From JAIKWW01 sp052169645 (GTDB lineage Bacteria; Bacillota; Clostridia; Peptostreptococcales; Anaerovoracaceae): a stretch of 51,978 bases of DNA. The stretch spans positions 1 through 51,978 of the forward strand of contig JBQNCA010000012.1 in the NCBI GenBank assembly GCA_052169645.1, written 5' to 3'. Within the stretch, counting starts at the first letter, position 1. The number at the start of each line of letters is the position of its first letter. Shown here piece after piece: positions 26,189-35,227 of this stretch. Under the pieces are notes generated by a model. The model saw nothing but the letters and a program-made list of their open reading frames with translations. It searched no databases and was not told the DNA's origin. The translations under genes and the position numbers were made by a program.

Positions 26189-26207
26189 AAATTCAGATAC
26201 GCATATT
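26174..26207 (+). terminator. Perfect 15-bp hairpin over the hisF stop codon
   Basis: AATATGCGTATCTGA (26174-26188) pairs without mismatch with TCAGATACGCATATT (26193-26207) around an AAAT loop. Only four T follow (26206-26209), so termination is likely partial; an RNA-stability or processing role is equally possible. Confidence 0.55.
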
Positions 26208-26250
26208 TTGCGAAGAACAATCCGACAAAATTTTATTATTTGAAAAACTG

Positions 26251-26290
26251 TCTTATGCCGCCGACCTGCGGCGGCGGAACGGAGATTAAT
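26251..26290 (+). repeat. Repeated leader element, copy 2 (before hisI)
   Basis: CTTATGCCGCCG begins the element; the stem GCCGCCG (26257-26263) / CGGCGGC (26269-26275) is GC-rich in AT-rich DNA. It is followed by GGAACGGAGATTAAT and the hisI ATG. The end matches the ruvX copy (GCGGAAYGGAGATTAATA). Confidence 0.6.
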
Positions 26291-26638
26291 ATGAATTTGA
26301 ACGAAGAAATTTTGCAGCAGATAAAATATGATGAAAAAGGTCTTGTTCCGGCTATAGTGCAGGATGCAGATTCAAAAGAGGTTCTGATGCTTGCTTATAT
26401 GAATGAGGAGGCTCTGCGTAAAACTCTGACTACGGGTCGCACATGGTTTTACAGCCGCAGCAGAAGCAGTCTGTGGAACAAAGGCGAAAGCTCCGGACAT
26501 TTTCAAAATGTAGTCAGCGTGAGATATGACTGCGATTGTGATACAATACTTGTATTGGCTGAACAAATCGGTGCGGCTTGCCATACCGGAAATTTCAGTT
26601 GCTTTTACAGAGAATTTATGGATATAAAAAGAATTTAA
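26291..26638 (+). CDS. hisI: Phosphoribosyl-AMP cyclohydrolase
   Basis: A 115-residue HisI counted from ATG 26291 with GGAG six bases upstream; upstream codons fall in the leader hairpin. Motifs are LMLAYMNEEALRKTL, TWFYSRSRSSLWNKGESSGH, the metal-binding Asp/Cys cluster RYDCDCDTIL, and the zinc Cys in GAACHTGNFSCF. It opens the purine ring of PR-AMP. The HisE pyrophosphohydrolase domain often fused to it is absent. polA starts only 22 bases after its stop. Confidence 0.95.
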   Translation: MNLNEEILQQIKYDEKGLVPAIVQDADSKEVLMLAYMNEEALRKTLTTGRTWFYSRSRSSLWNKGESSGHFQNVVSVRYDCDCDTILVLAEQIGAACHTGNFSCFYREFMDIKRI

Positions 26639-26660
26639 AATACTGCAACGGAGCAAAGAA

Positions 26661-29402
26661 ATGAAAAACAAACTTGTAATCGTAGACGGAAACAGTCTTA
26701 TGAACAGAGCATACTATGCCATTCAACGCCCTATGATAACAAAGGAAGGGTTTTATACGCACGGCATTTACGGATTTTTGAATATGCTGAATAAAATTAT
26801 CAGCGATTACGAGCCTACTCATATAGCTGTTGCATTTGACAGAAAAGCTCCAACCTTCAGACACTTGGAATATACGGAATATAAAGCGGGTCGCAAAAAA
26901 ATGCCTCCGGAGCTTGCCATGCAATTTCCTGTATTAAAAGATATTTTACAGGCATTAAATATAGGAATACTTGAAATGGACGGATTTGAAGCGGACGATA
27001 TTTTGGGCACAGTATCTCTTTCCGCTGAGGAAGCCGGTTTTGAATGCTATATCTTTACAGGTGACAAGGATGCTTTTCAGTTGGCTTCCGATTTTGTCAA
27101 AATTATTTTTACTAAACGTGGAATTACAGAGTTTGATATTTATGATAAATGCAGCTTTATCGAAAAATATGGATTTACTCCTCTGCAGTTTATTGATTTA
27201 AAGGGACTGATGGGAGATTCTTCAGATAATATACCCGGAATACCGGGAGTCGGCGAAAAAACTGCAACAAAGCTGATTCTTGAGTATGGAAGTGTGGAAA
27301 AGCTTATAGAATCCGTAAATGAACTCAAAGCCGGCAAGCTTAAAACCAATATCGAAGAAAACGCTCAGCAGGCGCTGATGAGCAAACGCCTTGCGACTAT
27401 AAACCGCCATATCCCTATAGAATACGATTTTGATGAATTGCAGTATAAAGAACCGGATTATGACAAACTGATAGAGCTGTATAAAAAACTGGAATTCAAT
27501 ACCTTTCTAAAAAAACTGGCAAACAGTACGAATAAGAAGTTTACTGAAAAAAACAATTCCGATCATATTCAGCAGCGGATAACGGATTTATATTCAGATA
27601 TCCCGTTAATAAAAGAGGATGCGGAGATTCAACAAATTTCTTCAAAGGAAGAAATTTCTGAGCTTCTTGAAACGGCACTTATAGAGAAATATATTTGGCT
27701 GCACGTTTTCCATAATAATAATCATATTGAAGCACCTTATATAAGCTCCGTTGCCGTCGGTTTTAATGAAAAAATCTTTCTTTTAAGATGGTCAAATGAG
27801 CTTGCTATGCATATGTCCGACTTTATTGCAGGCTATAAAGGTAAGTTGTGCGGGCATAATCTGAAAAAATCATATTATGCGCTGATCAGATGCTGTATAC
27901 TTTCGGCAAATAAAAATTCCGAAAGTATATTTAAAACGGCTTATGATACGGAAATTGCGGCATACCTCATAGACTCTCAGAAAAAATCCTATGATCTGTC
28001 TTCACTTATGTTGGATTATTTTCATGAAGCATTTCCTTCCGATAAGGAAATACATGACGAACTGAGTGCAATAGATATGTTCGGAAATGAATTTGAAACT
28101 CAAGCTGAAATTGCAAGAAAAATTTTTTCAGCAGCAGGTAAAATTCTTTCTTATCAGGCGGCTCTCTTGGAGCAGCGTGATGTTTTAAAGCTCTACGAGG
28201 AGGTTGAACTTCCGCTTATAGAAGTTCTTGCTTCTATGGAATACCTCGGGATGAAAGCTGATTCCGAGACTCTTTCGGAAATAGGAGATAAACTCAAGAG
28301 CAGGGTTTCCGAACTGACATCGATGATTTATGCCTTTGCCGGTGAAGAATTCAATATAAATTCTCCAAAGCAGCTGGGAGTAATACTCTTTGAAAAGCTT
28401 CATCTCAGCAACGGCAAAAAAACCAAGACGGGATATTCCACCAATGTATCCGTTCTTGAAAGTATAATTGATGAACACCCTATAATACCTCTTATCATCG
28501 AATACAGAATGCTCACTAAATTGACAGGAACATATGTGGACGGACTGATACCCCTTATCGGAAAAGACGGAAAAATACATGCTCATTTTCAGCAAAGTGT
28601 AACTGCTACAGGAAGGTTGAGCTGTACGGAACCGAATCTCCAAAACATTCCTGTAAGACAGGAAACCGGAAGAATGCTGCGTAAAATTTTCACTGCATCC
28701 GAAAAAGACAATATACTCATCGGTGCAGATTATTCCCAGGTGGAATTGAGAATAATGGCTCATTTATCAGAAGATCCATCCCTGACAGCATCATTTATAG
28801 AAGGAGCAGATATTCATAGAGCTACCGCTGCGAGAGTATTTAATGTTAAACCTGATGAAGTGACAACAATCCAGCGAAGCAGTGCCAAGGCGGTAAACTT
28901 CGGTGTTATCTACGGCATAAGCTCATTCGGGCTTGCAGGCGATTTGAAAATTTCACGCAAAGAAGCTCAAAATTATATAGATGAATATTTTTCAAAGCAT
29001 CCTAAGGTAAAAGAATATATGGATTCCTGCGTTGAAGAATGTAAAAACAACGGCTATGTAACTACAATACTGGGCAGACGTCGTTACATAAACGAAATTC
29101 ATGCCTCCAATTATATTACTCGCCAGCTGGGAGAAAGACTTGCAATGAACACCCCGGTTCAAGGCTCGGCTTCCGATATCATTAAAATTGCAATGATAAA
29201 CGTATATCATGAGCTTAATAAAAAAGGACTTGCTTCACGGCTCATACTGCAAGTGCATGACGAGCTTATATTGGATTCACCGGAATCCGAGGCTGAGGAA
29301 GCATCCGCTCTTTTGAGAAAAACCATGGAGCAGGCATTTTCTTTAAAAGTACCTCTGACTGTCGACATCAATACGGCGCAAAACTGGTATAATCTTAAAT
29401 GA
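26661..29402 (+). CDS. polA: DNA polymerase I
   Basis: A 913-residue family A polymerase. The N-terminal 5'-3' exonuclease/flap domain (1-290) has VIVDGNSLMNRAYYAI, DGFEADDILG, TGDKDAFQL and GDSSDNIPGIPGVGEKTA. The middle 3'-5' exonuclease-like domain (310-500) lacks the Asp-x-Glu pair (WLHVFHNNN) and has HNLKKSYYAL for the usual Asp-containing segment, so proofreading is probably lost. The polymerase has DYSQVELRIMAHLSED (motif A), RSSAKAVNFGVIYGIS (motif B) and LQVHDELI (motif C). It works in Okazaki-fragment processing and repair. Confidence 0.97.
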   Translation: MKNKLVIVDGNSLMNRAYYAIQRPMITKEGFYTHGIYGFLNMLNKIISDYEPTHIAVAFDRKAPTFRHLEYTEYKAGRKKMPPELAMQFPVLKDILQALNIGILEMDGFEADDILGTVSLSAEEAGFECYIFTGDKDAFQLASDFVKIIFTKRGITEFDIYDKCSFIEKYGFTPLQFIDLKGLMGDSSDNIPGIPGVGEKTATKLILEYGSVEKLIESVNELKAGKLKTNIEENAQQALMSKRLATINRHIPIEYDFDELQYKEPDYDKLIELYKKLEFNTFLKKLANSTNKKFTEKNNSDHIQQRITDLYSDIPLIKEDAEIQQISSKEEISELLETALIEKYIWLHVFHNNNHIEAPYISSVAVGFNEKIFLLRWSNELAMHMSDFIAGYKGKLCGHNLKKSYYALIRCCILSANKNSESIFKTAYDTEIAAYLIDSQKKSYDLSSLMLDYFHEAFPSDKEIHDELSAIDMFGNEFETQAEIARKIFSAAGKILSYQAALLEQRDVLKLYEEVELPLIEVLASMEYLGMKADSETLSEIGDKLKSRVSELTSMIYAFAGEEFNINSPKQLGVILFEKLHLSNGKKTKTGYSTNVSVLESIIDEHPIIPLIIEYRMLTKLTGTYVDGLIPLIGKDGKIHAHFQQSVTATGRLSCTEPNLQNIPVRQETGRMLRKIFTASEKDNILIGADYSQVELRIMAHLSEDPSLTASFIEGADIHRATAARVFNVKPDEVTTIQRSSAKAVNFGVIYGISSFGLAGDLKISRKEAQNYIDEYFSKHPKVKEYMDSCVEECKNNGYVTTILGRRRYINEIHASNYITRQLGERLAMNTPVQGSASDIIKIAMINVYHELNKKGLASRLILQVHDELILDSPESEAEEASALLRKTMEQAFSLKVPLTVDINTAQNWYNLK

Positions 29403-29526
29403 TAACGCTTTTCGGGCAAGCAAATGGAATATATTGAATTTGAAGATAATTTGCAAATCATTTGTCTTTAGCGTATTATTTAATAAATATATATTTTTCA
29501 GTTAAAATTTTATCAAAGGAAAAAGC

Positions 29527-30201
29527 ATGCATATCATAGGTTTGACAGGAGGAATAGGATCGGGTAAATCGACAGCATCCAAATATCTTAACAAACTTGG
29601 ATTTGAAACAATCGATTTTGATCTTATGACTCGAAACATCGAGGTTCCGGGCGAGCCGGCATTGGCGGAAATAGTTGAAGCATTCGGTTCCGAATCACTT
29701 AATCCTGACGGCACAATGAATCGTAAATACGTAGGTAAGGTTGTATTTTCGGACCCTAAGGAAAAAGAAAAACTCGACAATATTATGAAGAAATATGTCG
29801 ATGCTATGGTTATGGAGAGAACGGATGATTTCAGGCGCAGGAGCCAAGGAGTCACACCTGAATCCAATCCTGACGACTACCTTCAAAAGACTATAATTTT
29901 TTACGATCATCCCATATTGTTTGAAGTTCCTTATAATATAATTCCGCCTGAAGAGGTTTGGGTTATAGATTTGGACGATGAGGTTAGGATAGAGCGTATA
30001 ATAAAAAGAGATTGTATGAACAGAGAAGATATTATAAAGCGCATGAATTCTCAGCTTTCACGCAAAGAGCGATTAAAAAGAGCTGATTATGTAATAGATA
30101 ATTCAGGAACAAAAGAGGATTTATATAGAAATCTGGACAATGCAATAGCTTCATTTGCAAAGCGAATAACAAACAAAAATCAGGATAATATACCATGTTG
30201 A
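29527..30201 (+). CDS. coaE: Dephospho-CoA kinase
   Basis: A 224-residue P-loop kinase: IIGLTGGIGSGKSTASKYL, then IDFDLMTRNI, FYDHPILFE, and the C-terminal DYVIDNSGTKEDL. It phosphorylates dephospho-CoA in the last step of CoA synthesis. It is about 20-25 residues longer than typical CoaE because of an insertion near residues 95-120 (RTDDFRRRSQGVTPESNPDD) before the substrate loop. The polA-coaE order is common in Firmicutes. The last seven bases overlap the next gene. Confidence 0.92.
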   Translation: MHIIGLTGGIGSGKSTASKYLNKLGFETIDFDLMTRNIEVPGEPALAEIVEAFGSESLNPDGTMNRKYVGKVVFSDPKEKEKLDNIMKKYVDAMVMERTDDFRRRSQGVTPESNPDDYLQKTIIFYDHPILFEVPYNIIPPEEVWVIDLDDEVRIERIIKRDCMNREDIIKRMNSQLSRKERLKRADYVIDNSGTKEDLYRNLDNAIASFAKRITNKNQDNIPC

Positions 30202-31796
30202 AATATAAGAAAGGTGTTGCCTTAATCCTATGTGCAGCACTTATATTTACTGCAACAGCCTGTTCAAAATCAGATGACGAAAATTTACAAAGCGATAAGG
30301 ACGGAAAGGTTTTTTCAGTTTCCGATGAGATAAGTATACCCGTCCGTACAATCAGAGATTTGAATCCCGTAACGTCACATGATGCCGATATGTATCAAGT
30401 GTCAAAGCTTCTTTACGATTCGCTTATTGCATTGGACGATACACTTACTCCTATACCCGCTTTAGCCGAATCGTGGGAGCATGAAGGAAATACTGTAAGC
30501 TTCAAGCTTAGAAACAATGTTCATTTCAGTGACGGGGCGGATTTCAGCGCAAAGGATGTAGTCTTTACTTTCAATGCATATAAATCGGCATCCGGCAGTA
30601 TTTATACATCTAAGCTTTCCAATATCAGAAATGCAAAAGCTGAAGGCGACAGTACCGTTATATTTACATATTCAAATATAGGAAATGCATCATTGTCCGA
30701 CTTTACTTTCCCTATATTCTCATCATCACAATTTTCTTCCGTTTCAAATATGTTGAAATCCGGTGAAAAACCGTTGATCGGAACAGGAAGATATATGATA
30801 ACGGATGTTGATACCGACAAAGAAATAAAGTTGGTGCCAAATGCTCAATATTACGGCAAAAAACCTGAAAATTCAATTACTTTGGAGGTTATCCCTACAA
30901 ATGATATTTATATGGGACTTGTTACAGCAGGGGATATAAGCATAAATGTATATACTCAAACCGACAGAGAAAATTTAAACGGAAATGAAGAAGTAAAAGT
31001 TACGGAGTTCTATTCAAATCAATTTGAAGCTTTGGGTTTTAACTGTAATAATGAGATTCTCAAAAACAGGGATATACGTAAAGCCATATGCATGCTGATA
31101 GATCGTGATGAAATAATAAACACTTCTTATTATAACAACGGTACGAAAAATGATGATTTATATTATCCGGGATTTTACGGCTCCGAGGTGGGTTCATTTA
31201 TATCCGTTGATACAAAAAAAGCCGCTGAACTTTTAAAAAATGCAGGTTATATGTCTACAGACACTGCAGGATATTTATTGAATTCCGAAAACAAGCGACT
31301 TTCCTTAAAGCTAATGGTAGACAGTGGAAATCCCATGCGAATCGGTGCTGCGGAAATGATAAAAACAGAGCTTTCCAACAATGGAATAAATGTATTGATA
31401 GAAAAGGTTTCAACGGATACTTTTCAGGGTAAATTAGATTCAGGTGCTTATGATATGTTCATAGGCGGATGGCAGATAGACGAAGGGTACGATTTAAAGA
31501 AATTCTATCATTCAGGATACGGTAATTATGCAAAGTACAGTAATTCAAAAGTCGACATGATTTTGGACGAAATGTTTATAAATTTTTCTATCGAGTCTAC
31601 CGGCAAGGATATTGCGAATCTCAGAAATATTTTACATGAGGATGTTCCTTATTTCTGCCTTATGTATAAAACTTATGCTGCCGTAACATCATCAAATTTG
31701 CAGGGTATTATAGCACCTCGCTTCAATGATTATTACTTTGCTTGTGATGATTGGCATATAAGGATGTATAAGAATCGGAATTCTGAGAATAAGTAA
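30195..31796 (+). CDS. Family 5 ABC transporter solute-binding lipoprotein, no permease nearby
   Basis: A 533-residue extracellular binding protein of the peptide/nickel (OppA/DppA) class. A lipoprotein signal peptide ends at LIFTATACSK, making Cys23 the lipidated residue. The fold shows LYDSLIALDDTLTPIPALAESWE, VSFKLRNNVHFSDGADFSAKDV, IGTGRYMITDV and RKAICMLIDRDEI. The ligand is probably an oligopeptide. It overlaps coaE by seven bases and is not followed by permease or ATPase genes, so it either serves a distant transporter or acts as a sensor. Confidence 0.88.
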   Translation: MLKYKKGVALILCAALIFTATACSKSDDENLQSDKDGKVFSVSDEISIPVRTIRDLNPVTSHDADMYQVSKLLYDSLIALDDTLTPIPALAESWEHEGNTVSFKLRNNVHFSDGADFSAKDVVFTFNAYKSASGSIYTSKLSNIRNAKAEGDSTVIFTYSNIGNASLSDFTFPIFSSSQFSSVSNMLKSGEKPLIGTGRYMITDVDTDKEIKLVPNAQYYGKKPENSITLEVIPTNDIYMGLVTAGDISINVYTQTDRENLNGNEEVKVTEFYSNQFEALGFNCNNEILKNRDIRKAICMLIDRDEIINTSYYNNGTKNDDLYYPGFYGSEVGSFISVDTKKAAELLKNAGYMSTDTAGYLLNSENKRLSLKLMVDSGNPMRIGAAEMIKTELSNNGINVLIEKVSTDTFQGKLDSGAYDMFIGGWQIDEGYDLKKFYHSGYGNYAKYSNSKVDMILDEMFINFSIESTGKDIANLRNILHEDVPYFCLMYKTYAAVTSSNLQGIIAPRFNDYYFACDDWHIRMYKNRNSENK

Positions 31797-31862
31797 AAAC
31801 AATTTCGAGCCGTTTTCAGATTTCACATAATAATCATATTTATTTATAAAGGAGTATTTACT

Positions 31863-32240
31863 ATGGCTGATAATTATAATGAAAATTTTGAAAATGAAGA
31901 AGAAGTGATTTTAATTAACAATAAACCTCTCCAGGTAGGTTCTTTTGATGAATATCATTTCTGCATGCCGGATACAAGGTATTTCGATGTTGCGGAAGTG
32001 CTCGTCCTTGAGCTTTCTTTCGCCTGTGTCGTGGTAAAAAATATAGGTATGAGAGGCGAAGATAAGAAATACAGATATGTTAATGATAAAAAAGTGCCGC
32101 TTTCAGAATTGGAATTCGTGCATGCAGGAGTAAAAGATTGTGATCTGTCTATGCCTTTGGATTCCAAGTACAGCGGCAAGGCAATTTTATTTGATGCCAG
32201 AGCAAGAGAAAGAATGCTTTTCGGTCGTATAGGTCTGTAA
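31863..32240 (+). CDS. Conserved-looking hypothetical protein, 125 aa
   Basis: I do not recognise this protein. It is acidic at the N-terminus (NENFENEEEV), soluble, with mixed beta/alpha character (EVILINNKPLQVGSFDEY, LVLELSFACVVVKNIGM) and an Arg-rich end (DARARERMLFGRIG). It has no membrane segment and no obvious metal site (two separate Cys). AAAGGAG lies eight bases before the ATG. It follows the binding-protein gene by 66 bases and precedes tRNA-Leu. Codon use looks like its neighbours, so I believe it is a real gene. Confidence 0.65.
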   Translation: MADNYNENFENEEEVILINNKPLQVGSFDEYHFCMPDTRYFDVAEVLVLELSFACVVVKNIGMRGEDKKYRYVNDKKVPLSELEFVHAGVKDCDLSMPLDSKYSGKAILFDARARERMLFGRIGL

Positions 32241-32315
32241 TCGTAATCTTTGAAATCATTGTAATATCATGGGTTATGAGCTTAAAAAAATCATAAATAA
32301 AATTCAATTTTTTTA

Positions 32316-32344
32316 TTGACATAGCCCTTTAAGAGTATTATCAT
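32316..32344 (+). promoter_or_regulatory. Promoter of tRNA-Leu
   Basis: TTGACA (32316-32321), 17 bases, TATCAT (32339-32344). It starts transcription about a dozen bases before the mature tRNA. Confidence 0.75.
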
Positions 32345-32363
32345 ATTATATGTTGCAGGTCAT

Positions 32364-32448
32364 GCGGTCGTGCTGGAATAGGCAGACAGGCACGTTTGAG
32401 GGGCGTGTGTCAACCGACGTATGGGTTCAAGTCCCATCGACCGCACCA
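32364..32448 (+). tRNA. tRNA-Leu (anticodon GAG)
   Basis: An 85-base tRNA with long variable arm and encoded CCA. The acceptor stem is GCGGTCG with CGACCGC plus discriminator A and CCA. The anticodon stem CACGT/GGCGTG frames a TTGAGGG loop with GAG at 32398-32400. The T-arm GGGTTCAAGTCCC is normal. It has its own promoter and terminator and lies before alaS. Confidence 0.95.
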
Positions 32449-32455
32449 AGCGATG

Positions 32456-32484
32456 AGGACTCTTCTTTTGAAGGGTCCTTTTTC
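32456..32484 (+). terminator. Intrinsic terminator after tRNA-Leu
   Basis: AGGACTCTTC (32456-32465) pairs with GAAGGGTCCT (32470-32479), one G-U, with a TTTT loop and a T run. Confidence 0.85.
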
Positions 32485-32558
32485 AATTATGGGGTTGTGT
32501 TCATAACCGAAACAACTGCTTGAGAAACTAAGTGCTACTTCAGGAGGATTATAAAGAG

Positions 32559-35186
32559 ATGGAAAAACTCGGTCTCAACGAAATCAGAAAAATGTTTCTT
32601 GAATTTTTTGAAAGCAAGGGACATCTTGTACATGAAAGCTTTTCATTAGTTCCGCAAAACGATAAGAGTCTTATATTGATAAACTCCGGTATGGCTCCGC
32701 TAAAACCTTATTTTGCAGGGCTTGAGACACCGCCAAGCAAAAGAATGACTACTTGTCAGAAATGTATACGCACAGGAGATATCGACAATATAGGCTATAC
32801 TGATCGTCACGGAACTTTTTTTGAAATGATGGGTAATTTTTCATTCGGTGATTATTTCAAAAAACAGTCGATAGAATGGGGTTGGGAATTTATAACAGAA
32901 CATCTCAAGCTTCCTAAAGACAAGCTTTGGGCAACCGTGTATCTTGATGATGAAGAAGCATATTCCTTATGGCGTGATGATATAGGACTGCCTGAGGATA
33001 GAATTGTAAAATTGGGAAAAGAAGATAACTTCTGGGAAATAGGCATAGGCCCGTGCGGTCCTTGTTCTGAAATTTATTTCGACAGAGGTGAAGAATATGG
33101 CTGCGGAGACGAAAACTGTAAGCCGGGTTGTGACTGCGACAGATATATAGAATTCTGGAATCATGTATTTACTCAGTTCGATCGTGACCAGGAAGGCAAT
33201 TACAATCCTTTACAGCATCCTAATATAGATACGGGTATGGGATTGGAGCGTATGGCATGTATCATGCAGGAAACGGATTCTATATTTGCAATAGATACTA
33301 TTAAATATGTACTCGACGGTGTTGTTGAGCTTGCCGGTGTTCCTTACAAGGGCGGAAAAGCAAAAGAAGATGTTTCCATTCGAATTATCACAGATCATAT
33401 ACGCTCCGTAACCTTTATGATAAGCGACGGTATCATGCCGAGCAATGAGGGCAGGGGATATGTGCTCAGACGTCTACTCAGAAGAGCTGCCAGACACGGA
33501 AAGCTGTTGGGAATAGAAGGCTCTTTCCTTTCAGATTTAACTGACAGAGTTATAGCCATGTCAGGCGAAGCATATCCTGCACTTGTTGAACAGCAGGACT
33601 ATATAAAGAGAATACTCTCTGTAGAAGAAGATAAATTCAGAGAAACCATAGATCAGGGTATGAATATCATACAAGATTATGTTAATGAGCTTAAAGACTC
33701 CGGAAATACTGTTTTGGACGGCGAAAAAGTCTTCAAGCTCTATGATACCTATGGCTTCCCTATAGAGCTTACTGTAGAAATCCTTGAAGAAAGCGGCTGT
33801 ACCGCAGATCAGGAGGGTTTTGACAGATATATGAAGCAGCAGAGAGAAACCGCTCGTGCAGCTCGTAAATCCGACGATGAAACCGCTTGGCAGGATGAAG
33901 ATCTCGGATTCTTTACCTCTGAAGCTCCTACGGAATTTATAGGATATGATACACTCAGTGCTGAAGTCTCCGTAAAAGCTCTTCTTATAAACCGTAAGCT
34001 TGTAGATTCAATATCAGAAGGTGAAGAAGGAATAGTTGTTCTTGATAAAACGCCTTTTTATGCCGAAATGGGCGGACAGGCCGGAGATATAGGAACTATA
34101 TATACCGAAACGGCATTATTGAAAGTATATGATGTTGTAAAGGCGAAGAACCTGTTTGCCCATAAGGTAAGAGCCGTTTCGGGAAAAATATCGGCAGGCG
34201 ATACCGTCACAGCTTCTGTTGATGAAATCAATCGCAACAATATTGCAAGAAATCATACAGCAACTCATATTTTGCATGCTGCACTCAAAGAAGTGCTCGG
34301 GAATCATGTAACACAGGCAGGTTCTTCCGTTACTGCAGATTCTCTGCGTTTTGATTTTACCCATTTTGAAGCAGTATCTCCTGAAGAAACAGCTAAAATA
34401 GAACAGATTGCAAATGAGCAAATTTTAAAATTTACAGATGTAGACACGGAGATTCTTTCTCTGGAGGATGCCAAAAAATCCGGTGCCACGGCTTTATTCG
34501 GTGAAAAGTACGGCGAAAATGTCAGAGTAGTATCTATAGGCGACTTCAGCAAGGAGCTTTGCGGAGGTACACATCTGCATAATTCAGGTCAAATCGGAGC
34601 CATCAGAATTACGAGTGAATCAGGTGTGGCTGCCGGTGTTAGGCGTATAGAAGCAATTACAGGCTTGGGTATTTACAGAGAATTGGTAAAGCAGGACAAT
34701 CTTATCAAAGCCCTTGCGGAAAAACTCAAAACTCAGCCTTCAAATCTGTTGAATCGAACAGAAAGTCTTTTAGATGAAAATAAAGAGATTCATAAGGAAT
34801 TGGATGATTTGAAAAAGCAGTCCATGGGGGATTCGGCTGTCTCGCTGCTCTCGGAGGCAAAGCTTATAAACGGTGTAAAACTCGTAAGAGCTAAATTTGA
34901 CGATGCAGATATATCAGATTTGAGAGAACTCTCGGATCAGCTAAAGGCAAAGGAATCCGGACTTATAAATGTACTTGCCGCATCCGGAAACGGCAAGGTA
35001 ACCTTCCTTATATCCGTTTCCGATGATCTTCTCGATAAGGGCTATCATGCAGGAAAAATGATAAAGGAAGTTGCTAAAATTACCGGCGGCGGCGGTGGCG
35101 GCAAGGCTGACATGGCTCAAGCAGGCGGTAAGGATGCTTCCAAAATCGATGAAGCTCTTGAGTTCGCAGAAACATTATTACAATAG
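32559..35186 (+). CDS. alaS: Alanyl-tRNA synthetase
   Basis: An 875-residue AlaRS. The start is ATG 32559; AGGAGG at 32542-32547 is eleven bases upstream and the GTG at 32532 precedes it. Class II core: LNEIRKMFLEFFESKGH, FEMMGNFSFGDYFK and GMGLERMACIMQ. The editing domain has the zinc-binding HxxxH (RNHTATHILHAAL) and LCGGTHLHNSG. The C-Ala region ends GGGGGGKADMAQAGG. It follows tRNA-Leu with no T-box features visible in the leader. alaS-ireB-ruvX is the standard Firmicutes order. Confidence 0.97.
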   Translation: MEKLGLNEIRKMFLEFFESKGHLVHESFSLVPQNDKSLILINSGMAPLKPYFAGLETPPSKRMTTCQKCIRTGDIDNIGYTDRHGTFFEMMGNFSFGDYFKKQSIEWGWEFITEHLKLPKDKLWATVYLDDEEAYSLWRDDIGLPEDRIVKLGKEDNFWEIGIGPCGPCSEIYFDRGEEYGCGDENCKPGCDCDRYIEFWNHVFTQFDRDQEGNYNPLQHPNIDTGMGLERMACIMQETDSIFAIDTIKYVLDGVVELAGVPYKGGKAKEDVSIRIITDHIRSVTFMISDGIMPSNEGRGYVLRRLLRRAARHGKLLGIEGSFLSDLTDRVIAMSGEAYPALVEQQDYIKRILSVEEDKFRETIDQGMNIIQDYVNELKDSGNTVLDGEKVFKLYDTYGFPIELTVEILEESGCTADQEGFDRYMKQQRETARAARKSDDETAWQDEDLGFFTSEAPTEFIGYDTLSAEVSVKALLINRKLVDSISEGEEGIVVLDKTPFYAEMGGQAGDIGTIYTETALLKVYDVVKAKNLFAHKVRAVSGKISAGDTVTASVDEINRNNIARNHTATHILHAALKEVLGNHVTQAGSSVTADSLRFDFTHFEAVSPEETAKIEQIANEQILKFTDVDTEILSLEDAKKSGATALFGEKYGENVRVVSIGDFSKELCGGTHLHNSGQIGAIRITSESGVAAGVRRIEAITGLGIYRELVKQDNLIKALAEKLKTQPSNLLNRTESLLDENKEIHKELDDLKKQSMGDSAVSLLSEAKLINGVKLVRAKFDDADISDLRELSDQLKAKESGLINVLAASGNGKVTFLISVSDDLLDKGYHAGKMIKEVAKITGGGGGGKADMAQAGGKDASKIDEALEFAETLLQ

Positions 35187-35227
35187 TATTAAAATAAAAT
35201 TTTTTTGCTTGTTTAATTAAAGGGCGA

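Noticed and set aside
28185..28763. 192-aa open frame on the minus strand
   Set aside because: Antisense to the polA polymerase domain; no ribosome site or family resemblance.
32449..32558. T-box leader for alaS
   Set aside because: No GGGTGG-type antiterminator bulge or specifier loop is visible; the hairpin here is the tRNA-Leu terminator.
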